Positions 8,605 through 16,628 of a DNA stretch of 64,000 bases are shown here, piece after piece. This stretch comes from Prochlorococcus sp. AG-409-L18 (GTDB lineage: Bacteria > Cyanobacteriota > Cyanobacteriia > PCC-6307 > Cyanobiaceae), in NCBI GenBank assembly GCA_003215535.1, contig QCKG01000006.1, positions 1 through 64,000 on the forward strand. The letters are read 5' to 3'. The notes under the pieces were generated by a model. That model had not been told where the DNA came from and searched no databases. It worked only from the letters and a program-made list of their open reading frames with translations. The first letter of the stretch is position 1. Every line of letters begins with the position of its first letter. Made by a program: the position numbers and the translations under genes.

Positions 8605-9429
8605 TTAATCCTTACATAAGGAATCAAGAAAAGACAACGGATTGGCCATATCCTCACAAAATAGTAAGATTGATTTTGCTTTAAACGAATATAGAATTTG
8701 ATCTGAACCCTTAACCATGAAAGTAGCGCCTCGCTGAGTCAAATATTCATTAAAAGGAATATAAGTTGTGTAATTTGATAGGATTTCAATCATGTTGATT
8801 AGTCTTAGTGTGGCTAATTCAAGCGGCCTTAATGATCCTTGACCTCCAATTAAATCAAATAACCTTAAGTTTTTAGGTAATCGACCAACATCTCTATTTG
8901 GTTCACCACTATTAAAAATACTTGCACTGTTTGTATCACCTAAATATCCTCTAACCACCTCGCTCAGTGTCCCCGGAGACGCAACTCCTAGGCACATCAT
9001 CATCAAGTCTAATGTACTGCCAAGAGAGGTTTTTAGACCTTTATTAAGTCCTAGACTTTCGTGCAATTCTGTATTAGATACAACTTCTAATGAATTCGGA
9101 GGAAAACCTGTAAAAGAACAAAATCTATCTTTAGTATGATTATTTCCTATGCCAATAGCAAATAAATTAACACCTAAAGACTTAAGTCTTGGTAGAGCAG
9201 ATACTAATGCACGCGCATACTCAAAGCTATCAAAATCGCCTAATGGGCCAAACAATATGTAGAGAGACACCTCACCGTGTTTAAGAGAAAAGAATTTTGA
9301 AAATGATTTACTTAGGGTGTCTATGACGCCTAGATTATTGTCCATATTAATTACAATCTTAGGTGAACGAACCAAATATTTCAATAATATAGCTATATTT
9401 ATCAGAATCCAAGAGCTAATGTTGTTCAA
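8605..9429 (-). CDS. PRXL2-type peroxiredoxin-like protein (AhpC-TSA_2 fold)
   Basis: 274 residues. The core from about residue 55 reads as the thioredoxin-like AhpC-TSA_2/PRXL2 family. It has the strand LYILFGPLGDFDSFEYA, the helix RALVSALPRLKSLGV, the strand NLFAIGIGN and the conserved RFCSFTGFP segment with its single candidate Cys, followed by ELHESLGL. The C-terminal third (GGQGSLRPLELATLRLINMIE) is also typical. ATG 9429 gives a hydrophobic N-terminus; a Met 28 codons on could be the true start. It is divergently transcribed from the neighbouring ferritin, only 59 nt away, so the promoters share this gap. A redox or lipid-peroxide role is inferred from the family. Confidence 0.75.
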   Translation of the reverse strand: MNNISSWILINIAILLKYLVRSPKIVINMDNNLGVIDTLSKSFSKFFSLKHGEVSLYILFGPLGDFDSFEYARALVSALPRLKSLGVNLFAIGIGNNHTKDRFCSFTGFPPNSLEVVSNTELHESLGLNKGLKTSLGSTLDLMMMCLGVASPGTLSEVVRGYLGDTNSASIFNSGEPNRDVGRLPKNLRLFDLIGGQGSLRPLELATLRLINMIEILSNYTTYIPFNEYLTQRGATFMVKGSDQILYSFKAKSILLFCEDMANPLSFLDSLCKD

Positions 9430-9488
9430 TTCAAATATATTTAATCTTCATATCAGCAGTAAAACTTGATTAGAACTATTATTATATT

Positions 9489-10025
9489 ATGAAAAAGCTA
9501 TTTAAAGTTATGCAAGACCTTACTCGTGCTATAAATAACCATCTTTCATGTGAATTCCAAGCTAGCCATACATATCTAGCAATGTCTATTTGGCTAAGAG
9601 AAAAAGACCTAGCAGGCTTTTCTCAATACATGCAAACTAAAAGCCAAGAGGAAAGAGGTCATGCAGACCGTCTGATTGGATACCTAGTTGACTGTGATGA
9701 ACAAGTGGAACTGCCCAGTGTAGACGCTCCCCAACGTAGTTGGACTTCAACCCAAGCCCTTTTCGATCAAGTATATGAAATGGAACAAGCGGTAACCGCC
9801 TCTATAAATAGAATATATTCAATAGCTGAACAAGCAGGTGAACGAAGTGCGACAGCCATGCTTGATTGGTTTGTTGCTGAACAACTTCAAGAAGAAGCGG
9901 AAGCAAGATTTGTCAGGAAGAGACTAAGGCTAGCAAGTGACAACAGTGCGGCCTTACTATTACTAGACCAACAATTCCTGGATGGGACTGCACTTACAAC
10001 AGTCAAAGGTGGACCTGGGCACTAA
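9489..10025 (+). CDS. Ferritin with complete ferroxidase site
   Basis: A 178-residue four-helix ferritin that stores iron as ferric mineral in a 24-mer shell. The diiron ligands are visible: E22 (CEFQASHTYLAMSIW), E55 and H58 (SQEERGHA), E99 (YEMEQAV) and Q132 (AEQLQEE). The extra site-C acids E54, E131 and E135 are also present, as in E. coli FtnA. The start is ATG 9489; M8 is an alternative. It is divergent to the PRXL2-like gene and lies upstream of pcb on the same strand. Confidence 0.93.
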   Translation: MKKLFKVMQDLTRAINNHLSCEFQASHTYLAMSIWLREKDLAGFSQYMQTKSQEERGHADRLIGYLVDCDEQVELPSVDAPQRSWTSTQALFDQVYEMEQAVTASINRIYSIAEQAGERSATAMLDWFVAEQLQEEAEARFVRKRLRLASDNSAALLLLDQQFLDGTALTTVKGGPGH

Positions 10026-10329
10026 TCTAAATTTACTTTTATGCTTCTAATTGAAAATCTATTCCTATGTAGATCTATCTAGATTCTATAAAAAGAAATC
10101 ATTTCAACGCAGACACTATAATTATACCACTGAATCTAATTCAACATTTAAATCTAATTAATGAAATAAAATCCTAATGATTGTTAGTAACGTCTTAAAA
10201 ATATTATCAGAAAGTAACCAATGTTATTTGATCCATGTGCAAATAGAACATTAGTAATAAATGGTGTGAAGTCACGCTCCAGCAAGTGGCTATTTAAATA
10301 TGTTTGTATTGCCCTATTGCCTTTATTTC
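10026..10329. promoter_or_regulatory. 304-base gap: presumed pcb promoter/leader
   Basis: No gene is seen here. The sequence is AT-rich. TGTGA (10265-10269) and TCACG (10272-10276) form an inverted pair separated by only two bases. This resembles CRP half-sites, but the spacing is wrong for a standard CRP operator. No Shine-Dalgarno sequence precedes the GTG start of pcb. Promoter elements cannot be assigned with confidence. Confidence 0.3.
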
Positions 10330-11391
10330 GTGCAAACTTACGGGAACCCGAACGTTACCTATGACTGGTACGCGGGCAACTCAGGAACAACTAACCGCTC
10401 AGGCAAATTCATCGCAGCTCATGCAGCTCATGCCGGCTTGATGATGTTCTGGGCTGGTGCGTTTACCCTCTTTGAACTTGCTCGCTACGACCCTTCCCTA
10501 CCTATGGGAAATCAAAACCTTATTTGCTTGCCTCACTTAGCAGGCCTAGGTATTGGAGGTGTAGAAAATGGAATAATTACTGAGCCTTATGGTTGCACAG
10601 TAATCGCAGCTTTACATCTAATTTTTTCTGGTGTTTTAGGTGCGGGTGGCCTTCTTCATTCCATGAGATATGAGGGTAACCTCGGAGATTACCCAGCAGG
10701 GAGCAGACCTAAGAAGTTTGACTTTGAATGGGATGACCCAAACAGACTTACCTTCATACTCGGTCACCACCTTATTTTCCTTGGTCTTGGCAACATTCAA
10801 TTTGTTGAATGGGCAAGAGTTCATGGAATCTGGGACTCTGCCCAGGGAGTAACAAGAACTGTTCAGTACAACCTCGACTTTGGGATGATTTGGAATCATC
10901 AAGCAGATTTCCTCTCTATAAATAGTCTTGAGGATGTAATGGGTGGTCATGCGTTCCTTGCATTTTTCACCATCATTGGTGGAATATTTCACATAACAAC
11001 AAAGCAATTCGGTGAGTACACCGAATTCAAAGGTAAGGGGCTGTTATCAGCAGAGGCCGTGCTTTCCTACTCTTTAGCAGGAGTTGCATACATGGCATTC
11101 ATAGCAACTTTCTGGTGTTCTACTAACACAACTATCTATCCAACAGAACTTTATGGTGATGTTCTGAAGCTTCAATTCAACTTCGCACCGTACTTTGTAG
11201 ATACGGATACTGCCTTAGTTGGCGATGCTCACACTGCCAGAGCATGGCTATCAAACGTTCATTTCTACCTGGGATTCTTCTTCCTTCAGGGCCATTTATG
11301 GCACGCTCTAAGAGCGATGGGGTTTGACTTTAAACGTGTAGGTCAAGCGTTCGACAATATGGAAAAAGCGAAGATCACTTCTGGTAGTTAG
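10330..11391 (+). CDS. pcb: Pcb chlorophyll-binding antenna protein, probably the iron-stress/PSI type
   Basis: A 353-residue six-helix membrane protein of the CP43/IsiA/Pcb superfamily, which binds divinyl chlorophylls and feeds a photosystem. GTG 10330 is chosen because the protein then begins VQTYGNPNVTYDWYAGNSG, the standard Pcb N-terminus. Conserved His-containing helices include GKFIAAHAAHAGLMMFWAGA, PHLAGLGIG, GGHAFLAFFTIIGGIFHI and the C-terminal HFYLGFFFLQGHLWHALRA. The large lumenal loop of true CP43 is absent. In other low-light strains the iron-induced, PSI-associated Pcb lies near flavodoxin. The same arrangement here supports a PSI role by inference, but subtype needs a phylogeny. 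A terminator follows. Confidence 0.93.
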   Translation: MQTYGNPNVTYDWYAGNSGTTNRSGKFIAAHAAHAGLMMFWAGAFTLFELARYDPSLPMGNQNLICLPHLAGLGIGGVENGIITEPYGCTVIAALHLIFSGVLGAGGLLHSMRYEGNLGDYPAGSRPKKFDFEWDDPNRLTFILGHHLIFLGLGNIQFVEWARVHGIWDSAQGVTRTVQYNLDFGMIWNHQADFLSINSLEDVMGGHAFLAFFTIIGGIFHITTKQFGEYTEFKGKGLLSAEAVLSYSLAGVAYMAFIATFWCSTNTTIYPTELYGDVLKLQFNFAPYFVDTDTALVGDAHTARAWLSNVHFYLGFFFLQGHLWHALRAMGFDFKRVGQAFDNMEKAKITSGS

Positions 11392-11440
11392 TCAAAATCA
11401 TCATTCCTGCAAATGAATTGATTTTTGAAAATCATTTAAC

Positions 11441-11468
11441 AAAGCCTCCTTGAAAAGGGGGCTTTTTT
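11441..11468 (+). terminator. Rho-independent terminator after pcb
   Basis: An AAAGCC-type left arm pairs with GGGGGCTTT, with a G-T wobble and a very small loop, and the hairpin runs into eight T residues. It sits 50 bases after the pcb stop. Confidence 0.85.
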
Positions 11469-11745
11469 TTGATGTTATTTCTAGCAATATACCTTTCTTC
11501 AGTTTTTCGTGAAAATAAAGCTAATTATAATCAAAGAAAATTACTCTAGTTCAATAAATGGTTGAATGACTATTTAGTAGCTTTAATCAGAATATTAATA
11601 CATTGATTATGATTAAATTACTTTTGAAAACAGAACTTGAGAAATTATTTTGCATTTTCTATTAGAGCCAAATCAAAACTCTTAGAATTTATACTGTGAT
11701 TTCATGACAATGGAATAATGACAATGCTCAATGGATACCTAAATA

Positions 11746-11761
11746 TGTGATTTTTCTCACA
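11746..11761. promoter_or_regulatory. Perfect CRP-type operator TGTGA-N6-TCACA
   Basis: The 16-base site TGTGATTTTTCTCACA has both consensus half-sites of the E. coli CRP/NtcA-superfamily operator with the exact 6-base spacer. It lies 118 bases upstream of the ATG of a Crp-family regulator gene. Autoregulation is the simplest reading. A weaker TGTGA occurs at 11695-11699. Confidence 0.6.
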
Positions 11762-11879
11762 AATACATCGAACAACTCCTAAAAACTCGCAACAACAGTG
11801 TTGCTATTGAGAATCGCTTGCAAAAAGCGCGTTAATCGTTGTATGTTGCTTGAAGCCATCAATAGAAATCGTTTTTTAT

Positions 11880-12473
11880 ATGAGTTTTCGATTCCTGCCA
11901 GATGAACCAGTGGCAGCAGTACGAATGCCCACAGGTCAATCTGTACTTATAGACCCGACATCTCGTTCAGGAGGCTCGTGCCTTGAAGTTATTGAAGGAG
12001 TAGCCAGGGTTTATTGCCCTTGCGAAGAAACTGAGGGAATGACCCTTGCTTTCCTTCAAAAAGGAGATCAATTAAGGACTGATCGTTTATGTAGTGAAGG
12101 GGTTTGCGTTGAAGCCCTTACACCCCTTTGCTTTCGTAGTGATGCAGAGGTTTCAGATACACATGGATTTGATGCCGTCAATGAATGGACTCTTCAATTA
12201 CTTCGCATAAGACATCTAGGTAGTGCTGAACAACGTCTACAAGCATTATTTGCCCTTCTTGTTAATCGTCTAGGTAGGCGATGCGGAGACTGGTGTCATC
12301 TTCCTTTTAGGCTTACACATGAAAGGATTGGTGAACTAATAGGTTCAACTAGAGTCACCTCAACACGATTAATTTCAAGACTACGAACTGCAGATTTGAT
12401 AAATGTTCCCTCTGGTGAACCGATACTGAGACTAGCCCCTATCTTGATTGAGTCAGCACCATTAGCTGCTTAG
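11880..12473 (+). CDS. Crp/Fnr-family transcriptional regulator
   Basis: 197 residues from ATG 11880 (MSFRFLPDEPVAAVRM); the frame is open 10 codons further upstream. The N-terminal part fits a reduced cyclic-nucleotide-binding-type beta barrel. It has the short Cys-containing stretch VYCPCEETEG but no clear phosphate-binding cassette for cAMP. The C-terminal winged helix has the recognition helix region LTHERIGELIGSTRVTSTRLISRL, typical of Crp/NtcA relatives. A textbook CRP operator lies upstream. Its place between pcb and ferritin/FutC genes suggests control of the iron/redox island. The ligand is unknown. Confidence 0.88.
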   Translation: MSFRFLPDEPVAAVRMPTGQSVLIDPTSRSGGSCLEVIEGVARVYCPCEETEGMTLAFLQKGDQLRTDRLCSEGVCVEALTPLCFRSDAEVSDTHGFDAVNEWTLQLLRIRHLGSAEQRLQALFALLVNRLGRRCGDWCHLPFRLTHERIGELIGSTRVTSTRLISRLRTADLINVPSGEPILRLAPILIESAPLAA

Positions 12474-12490
12474 CCAGTTAGAAATTATTC

Positions 12491-12778
12491 ATGAAGAAAA
12501 AAACTGAAGTTTTAACATCTGACTCCCTTATATGGAGTATTGCAAGAGAGACTGAAGCAAGTAGATATAGATGTATTGATATCATTTATTCTATCTCAAG
12601 ATGCAAAGACAACACACTAAAAATAAGGCTTAAAGAAGAACTGAAAAATCACAGGAAGCGCCAAGTAGAGCTTTTAAACATAGCCAAATTATTAAAAAGT
12701 AAAAATAGTTTCGACAAATATACAGTCTGTTTCTTACTCGAAACTTGCAAAAGATCTATCAAGCTTTATGAAAGTTAG
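12491..12778 (+). CDS. Hypothetical helical protein, 95 aa
   Basis: It starts 17 bases after the Crp-type regulator stop on the same strand and so is probably co-transcribed. The product is almost entirely charged amphipathic helix (for example LKIRLKEELKNHRKRQVELL), with three Cys residues in separate helices. There is no membrane segment. A helical-bundle protein or partner of the regulator is conceivable, but no family is recognised. Confidence 0.6.
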   Translation: MKKKTEVLTSDSLIWSIARETEASRYRCIDIIYSISRCKDNTLKIRLKEELKNHRKRQVELLNIAKLLKSKNSFDKYTVCFLLETCKRSIKLYES

Positions 12779-12828
12779 ATACAATCAATTAGCATAAACA
12801 AACTACATGACTTGAATATTTAAAATAT

Positions 12829-13431
12829 TTATGCCAATTGAATAGGTGGAAGTTCCTGTGTGGCAAGTTCTCCATCAATAATCAACAAAGCAGATGAACT
12901 ATTTCTAGCGAACCTAACTCTTCCTAGTAAATAAGAGAACTCATCCTCCGAGGTAAGCTGATTCTCAATAATAGGATCTAGGAAGACAGTAGTTCTAGTG
13001 TCTGAGAATCTCTCAGCCATAGAATAAATTTGATTAAGAGAGGTTGTTACATCAGTTTCCAATTGGAAGGAGGCCAATATAACTTCTTCCACTGAGTCCC
13101 AGCTTTGTGGTGGTGCTGGAATAGCTTGTAACGATGTAGGCTGAGCTCTTATAACCAGATATTCGGCAAATTTTCCTGCATGTTGTTGTTCAGAAATAGA
13201 TTCTTGCTGAAAAAATTTCGTAAATCCTCTTAAGTCTTGTTCGCAAAACCATATAGATGCAGCGAAATAAAATGCACTAGCATTTCTTTCCATAGTTAAA
13301 TGATTTTGTAGAGCCTCTAACAGGGAAGAATCCATTTGATGAGCCATGGCTCGCCCTGATGGGCCTGCTAGTGAAACTCCAGATGAGCTTTCAATAATTG
13401 GTTTCATGTCTTTAGAGTTCAACCAGGACAT
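12829..13431 (-). CDS. Second, divergent ferritin
   Basis: 200 residues; the ferritin fold starts after a 33-residue N-terminal extension. The dinuclear ferroxidase ligands are retained: E48 (TMERNASAFYFAASIW), E81 and H84 (SEQQHA), E125 (FQLETDV) and Q158 (ENQL). The third-site acids of the neighbouring ferritin are replaced: S80, N157 and S161 stand where it has Glu. M9 or M33 could be later starts. The helix spacing matches the other ferritin closely, so this is a paralogue with altered iron handling rather than a bacterioferritin. Confidence 0.85.
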   Translation of the reverse strand: MSWLNSKDMKPIIESSSGVSLAGPSGRAMAHQMDSSLLEALQNHLTMERNASAFYFAASIWFCEQDLRGFTKFFQQESISEQQHAGKFAEYLVIRAQPTSLQAIPAPPQSWDSVEEVILASFQLETDVTTSLNQIYSMAERFSDTRTTVFLDPIIENQLTSEDEFSYLLGRVRFARNSSSALLIIDGELATQELPPIQLA

Positions 13432-13571
13432 TTGGCTTGGAAGCCAACGACAATTCCGAAGGCTGTGATAAATGATACATCGCCTTTAATTTTTCAGAAA
13501 TATTTAGATAAATCGGATAAATACCACTAATATGAAAATGAATCTCATTAAAGTTCATAAGGCCTATTGCC

Positions 13572-13703
13572 ATGGCTAATAATATAGGGAACTTAAATTC
13601 AGGTAAATATCGTATGGATATAAGAACTAGCAAAAGAAAGACATGTAAAAAAGTTAAATGTTCAAAATGGAAAGGTGGCAAATGTCAATGTGGTCGTAAA
13701 TAG
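13572..13703 (+). CDS. Tiny Lys/Cys-rich protein, 43 aa
   Basis: Frame from ATG 13572 to TAG 13701-13703. The C-terminal half reads KRKTCKKVKCSKWKGGKCQC, with four Cys among many Lys/Arg residues, which suggests a small metal- or nucleic-acid-binding peptide. An opposite-strand frame (13412-13681) covers the same bases and would overlap the second ferritin. The cationic Cys pattern makes the plus-strand reading the better candidate. M15 is an alternative start. No known family. Confidence 0.45.
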   Translation: MANNIGNLNSGKYRMDIRTSKRKTCKKVKCSKWKGGKCQCGRK

Positions 13704-13743
13704 AATTTAAGCGAATATTTAGACCTAAATAATTAGCAAAGTG

Positions 13744-14805
13744 TTAATCTAATTTACAATGAGTTGCCCCAGGGAAAAGCATAATATCAACTCCATTACG
13801 AAAATTTATTGAACATCTTTCTCCTGCTTTTATCGGATATTCAATTGGATGCCAAACCCTTAGCAGGTGACCTTCAATAGAGACTCTAAGTAACCAATGG
13901 TCACCTAAAAACTCCCTTGAATAAACCGTTGCATTTCCATTAGGAATAGACTCTATATAAATTGAATGTTCATCAAAAATCAATTCAGTTGAAGAACAGT
14001 CAGTTAAGTTTTCAGGTCGAGCGATTGAACCTATAGCAGTAATTAATTTATCTTCTGTAATATTCACTGGAAGAACATTTCTTTGAAGAACAAACCTACC
14101 TACAAAGGAAGTGGCTGGTTGTAGAACTAATTCCTTAGGGCTAGAACATTGATCTAATGATCCTTCCCGCATTACAGCAACGCGGTCACAAATTGCTAAA
14201 GCTTCTTGTGGATCATGAGTAACAAAAATGGCACTAGCTGAACATGAACTAAGTACACCAGAAAGTTCACTCCTCAATTTCTGTCTTACATCAACATCAA
14301 GATTTGAGAATGGTTCATCTAAAAGAACTAAAGAAGTACCAGGAGCCAAAGCCCTTGCTAGAGCGAGTCTCTGCCTTTGACCTCCTGAAAGCTCATGAGG
14401 GTAACGTTCACGAAAATCAGCCAACCCTAGTAATTCAAGAAGCCAAATTGCACGCTTACAATCCTGCCCACGTCTTAAACCAAAGCAAACATTTCTCCAA
14501 GCATTTAAATGTGGAAAAAGTGCATAATCTTGAAAAACCATACCAACACCCCTTCTCTCAGGAGGAATAAGTTGGTGACTATTCGCTACAAGTTGATCAT
14601 CAATCCAGATACTTCCTTTATTAGGCTTTTCAAAACCAGCAATAAGACGAAGTAAAGTTGTCTTTCCGCAACCTGAAGGACCTAATAAGCCAACTAATTC
14701 ACCATGTTGAAGATTCAAGTTTATCGACTTCAAAGACCATGAATCCAAAGGAGAAGGTGCATATTGATGCCATAGATCCCTAATTTTAAGATTGTTTATT
14801 GACAC
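13744..14805 (-). CDS. futC: Iron(III)-type ABC transporter ATPase (FutC-like)
   Basis: A 353-residue ATPase of the FbpC/FutC/PotA class. It has Walker A GPSGCGKTT, Q-loop MVFQDYALFPH, signature LSGGQRQRLALARAL, Walker B VLLDEPFSNLD and H-loop FVTHDPQEAL. A C-terminal TOBE-like region of about 110 residues follows (from RFVLQRNVLPVNI). By family it energises ferric iron uptake. The iron substrate is inferred from the resemblance and from the ferritin/flavodoxin/Pcb neighbours; other oxyanion or polyamine systems share this architecture. No clear permease gene is adjacent. Confidence 0.8.
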   Translation of the reverse strand: MSINNLKIRDLWHQYAPSPLDSWSLKSINLNLQHGELVGLLGPSGCGKTTLLRLIAGFEKPNKGSIWIDDQLVANSHQLIPPERRGVGMVFQDYALFPHLNAWRNVCFGLRRGQDCKRAIWLLELLGLADFRERYPHELSGGQRQRLALARALAPGTSLVLLDEPFSNLDVDVRQKLRSELSGVLSSCSASAIFVTHDPQEALAICDRVAVMREGSLDQCSSPKELVLQPATSFVGRFVLQRNVLPVNITEDKLITAIGSIARPENLTDCSSTELIFDEHSIYIESIPNGNATVYSREFLGDHWLLRVSIEGHLLRVWHPIEYPIKAGERCSINFRNGVDIMLFPGATHCKLD

Positions 14806-14810
14806 GTTAA

Positions 14811-15530
14811 TTATCTAGATATACTAGTCTTCAGAATTTGAGAAGACAACAATAAATCTCCCTTCGATTGAGGTAATCTCAAATCTGTTTTCTGGGGAAG
14901 AAGAGATATCCGTTTTGTAGCTATTAAGCTTATGGTCGGAATAATCGTAAATTTCATGAAGTGGGACAGCTCAAATGGAAGTAAATATTCATTTCGACAT
15001 CTGATCCCAAGATGATCAACAAAAAATTGAATGAATACAAAAAGCGACTTAAACATCAAATCCTCATCTATGGGGCAGGAGTATTTGTAAACCAATTGAA
15101 TCTGAAAAATAGAAAGACTTACCCCAAAAATAGTAAAACCTCCTGATAAACCAACCCACCTGGTTTGAGTATAACCACAAAAAGCCACAGTCAAATCTTG
15201 AAGAGTATGACCAGTCGAGCCCGTAACTCCTAAAATATTATGTTGAAAAAGCAAGAATACCGAGTTTCTATAGACTCTTGGCGGACCCACAAGAAAGGAG
15301 TGACTCAGATCAATTTGACGTGATCTTTGAAATCCTTGAACTCGTTTGTCCTTGGTAGTTGATTTAATATTCTTTGAGGCAAAGGAACATAAATTCGAAA
15401 TAATCAGTGAACTTGTATAACTAAATCCTGGAGGAGGTCTATCTATAGGAAGTTGTTCAAAATCCCTATAGAGCCAAGATTTTGGATAATGACAAGAAAA
15501 TACCAGGGAAGAAACTATCACAAGTCGCAA
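14811..15530 (-). CDS. Doubtful 239-codon open frame upstream of futC
   Basis: A 239-codon frame ends 5 bases before the FutC start on the same strand, which would suit an operon. However, it has no ATG until about residue 158 and relies on TTG or GTG starts. Composition is Ser/Phe/Leu-rich with no clear domain. It shows only short protein-like stretches such as FEQLPIDRPPPGFS and no obvious permease helices. It may be a strain-specific protein, a decayed gene, or chance. Confidence 0.35.
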   Translation of the reverse strand: MRLVIVSSLVFSCHYPKSWLYRDFEQLPIDRPPPGFSYTSSLIISNLCSFASKNIKSTTKDKRVQGFQRSRQIDLSHSFLVGPPRVYRNSVFLLFQHNILGVTGSTGHTLQDLTVAFCGYTQTRWVGLSGGFTIFGVSLSIFQIQLVYKYSCPIDEDLMFKSLFVFIQFFVDHLGIRCRNEYLLPFELSHFMKFTIIPTISLIATKRISLLPQKTDLRLPQSKGDLLLSSQILKTSISR

Positions 15531-15952
15531 TTAATACTTGCCTTTATCTATCTTCAGTCAAGGAATTGCAAACTGGAAAAGCTAGAAAGTATAAATTGCA
15601 TCAACCCTATGTAACTTTTGCTACTTTAAATCACTTCCTGCTTCTATCCTTGCCTCCAAATCAAGCACTAATGATAGGAACAAGTCCTTGTCTTTATATG
15701 AAAAATAGAATTTTTCTAGGAAATAAGGTCTAATAAAAACAACTTAAATCTATATGTCAGTAACTTTTGATGTCCCTACAGTAAAGTCTAGAGTCAAGAG
15801 AATTTAAAAGCAATATAAAAAGCTTATACTACAATCAAAGATATCTGATTAATCTAAATTGGTCATAAGCACTAATATTCTTAATAAAATTGTTTCTGGT
15901 AAATCAACAACCATGACGCTATTATCAGAAACTATTTAACGGATTAAAATCT
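15531..15952. other. 422-base gap before the VTT-domain gene
   Basis: No convincing gene. A plus-strand frame (15482-15733, 83 codons) exists but overlaps the uncertain minus-strand frame and has no recognisable pattern. A 7-base inverted repeat GTTTCTG (15892-15898) / CAGAAAC (15926-15932) lies just upstream of the next gene. Confidence 0.3.
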
Positions 15953-16603
15953 GTGAGCTTTTCCGAAACCTGGCCTAAAAAGTTAGCGGGCTTAATATTA
16001 ACCTCATCATTTCTCCTGATATTTCTATATTTGCTCAAAGTAAATGGAATAGATCAGCTAAGAGAACGTGTAGAAGTGATGGGTCCCTTAGCACCATTTG
16101 GGATATTCTTACTTAGATCTTCAAGTATCATCTTTCCTGTTTTCCCAAGTACAGCTTATTCATTGCTAGCAGGGGCATTATTAGGATTTAAGAAAGGTCT
16201 CCTTGTGATTTGCCTTACAGACCTTATTTCATGCTCTGTAAGCTTCTGGATATCTAGGATTTATGGCAGAAAATTAGTAGGAAGATTAGTAGGAAAAAAT
16301 TTCATGGGAAAAATTGAAGGTTTAAGTAAAAAGCATCTGGAGAATAACTTTCTCTTAATGGTTGGATTCCTGATGACAGGATTATTTGACTTCATTAGCT
16401 ATGGGATAGGCTTAACAAAAGCTTCTTGGAGAAAATTCTTTCCTGCCTTAGTTTTAAGCATTATGATTTCAAACCCTCCTATAGTTGCTCTAGGCGCTGG
16501 AGTTCTTGATGGTGGTAAGAAGATTTTAATATTTTCAGCTTTAGGAATTATATTCTTATCTATACTTAGTTCTAAGCTAAGAAGGTTCCAAACACTAGTA
16601 TAA
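15953..16603 (+). CDS. TVP38/TMEM64 (VTT/DedA-superfamily) membrane protein
   Basis: 216 residues starting at GTG 15953. About five or six hydrophobic segments are present. The VTT-domain core is visible: FPVFPSTAYSLLAGALLGFKKG, then ISRIYGRKLVGRLVG, and later GIGLTKASWRKFFPALVLSIM near the C-terminus. Family members are inner-membrane or thylakoid proteins implicated in lipid movement or membrane homeostasis. The exact role here is unknown. Confidence 0.85.
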   Translation: MSFSETWPKKLAGLILTSSFLLIFLYLLKVNGIDQLRERVEVMGPLAPFGIFLLRSSSIIFPVFPSTAYSLLAGALLGFKKGLLVICLTDLISCSVSFWISRIYGRKLVGRLVGKNFMGKIEGLSKKHLENNFLLMVGFLMTGLFDFISYGIGLTKASWRKFFPALVLSIMISNPPIVALGAGVLDGGKKILIFSALGIIFLSILSSKLRRFQTLV

Positions 16604-16628
16604 AATACCCGACTAATCTGCTAGACCC

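Noticed and set aside
10265-10276. TGTGA/TCACG inverted pair upstream of pcb as a CRP operator
   Set aside because: The two half-sites are only 2 bases apart; a CRP dimer needs 6.
11695-11710. Second CRP-like site near TGTGATTTCATGACA
   Set aside because: Only one half-site matches; the other deviates in sequence and spacing.
13412-13681. 89-codon minus-strand frame with a hydrophobic N-terminus
   Set aside because: It overlaps the second ferritin start and lies opposite the Lys/Cys-rich plus-strand frame; no domain or start signal supports it.
15482-15733. 83-codon plus-strand frame
   Set aside because: No recognisable motif, overlaps the minus-strand frame upstream of futC, and has no ribosome-binding site.
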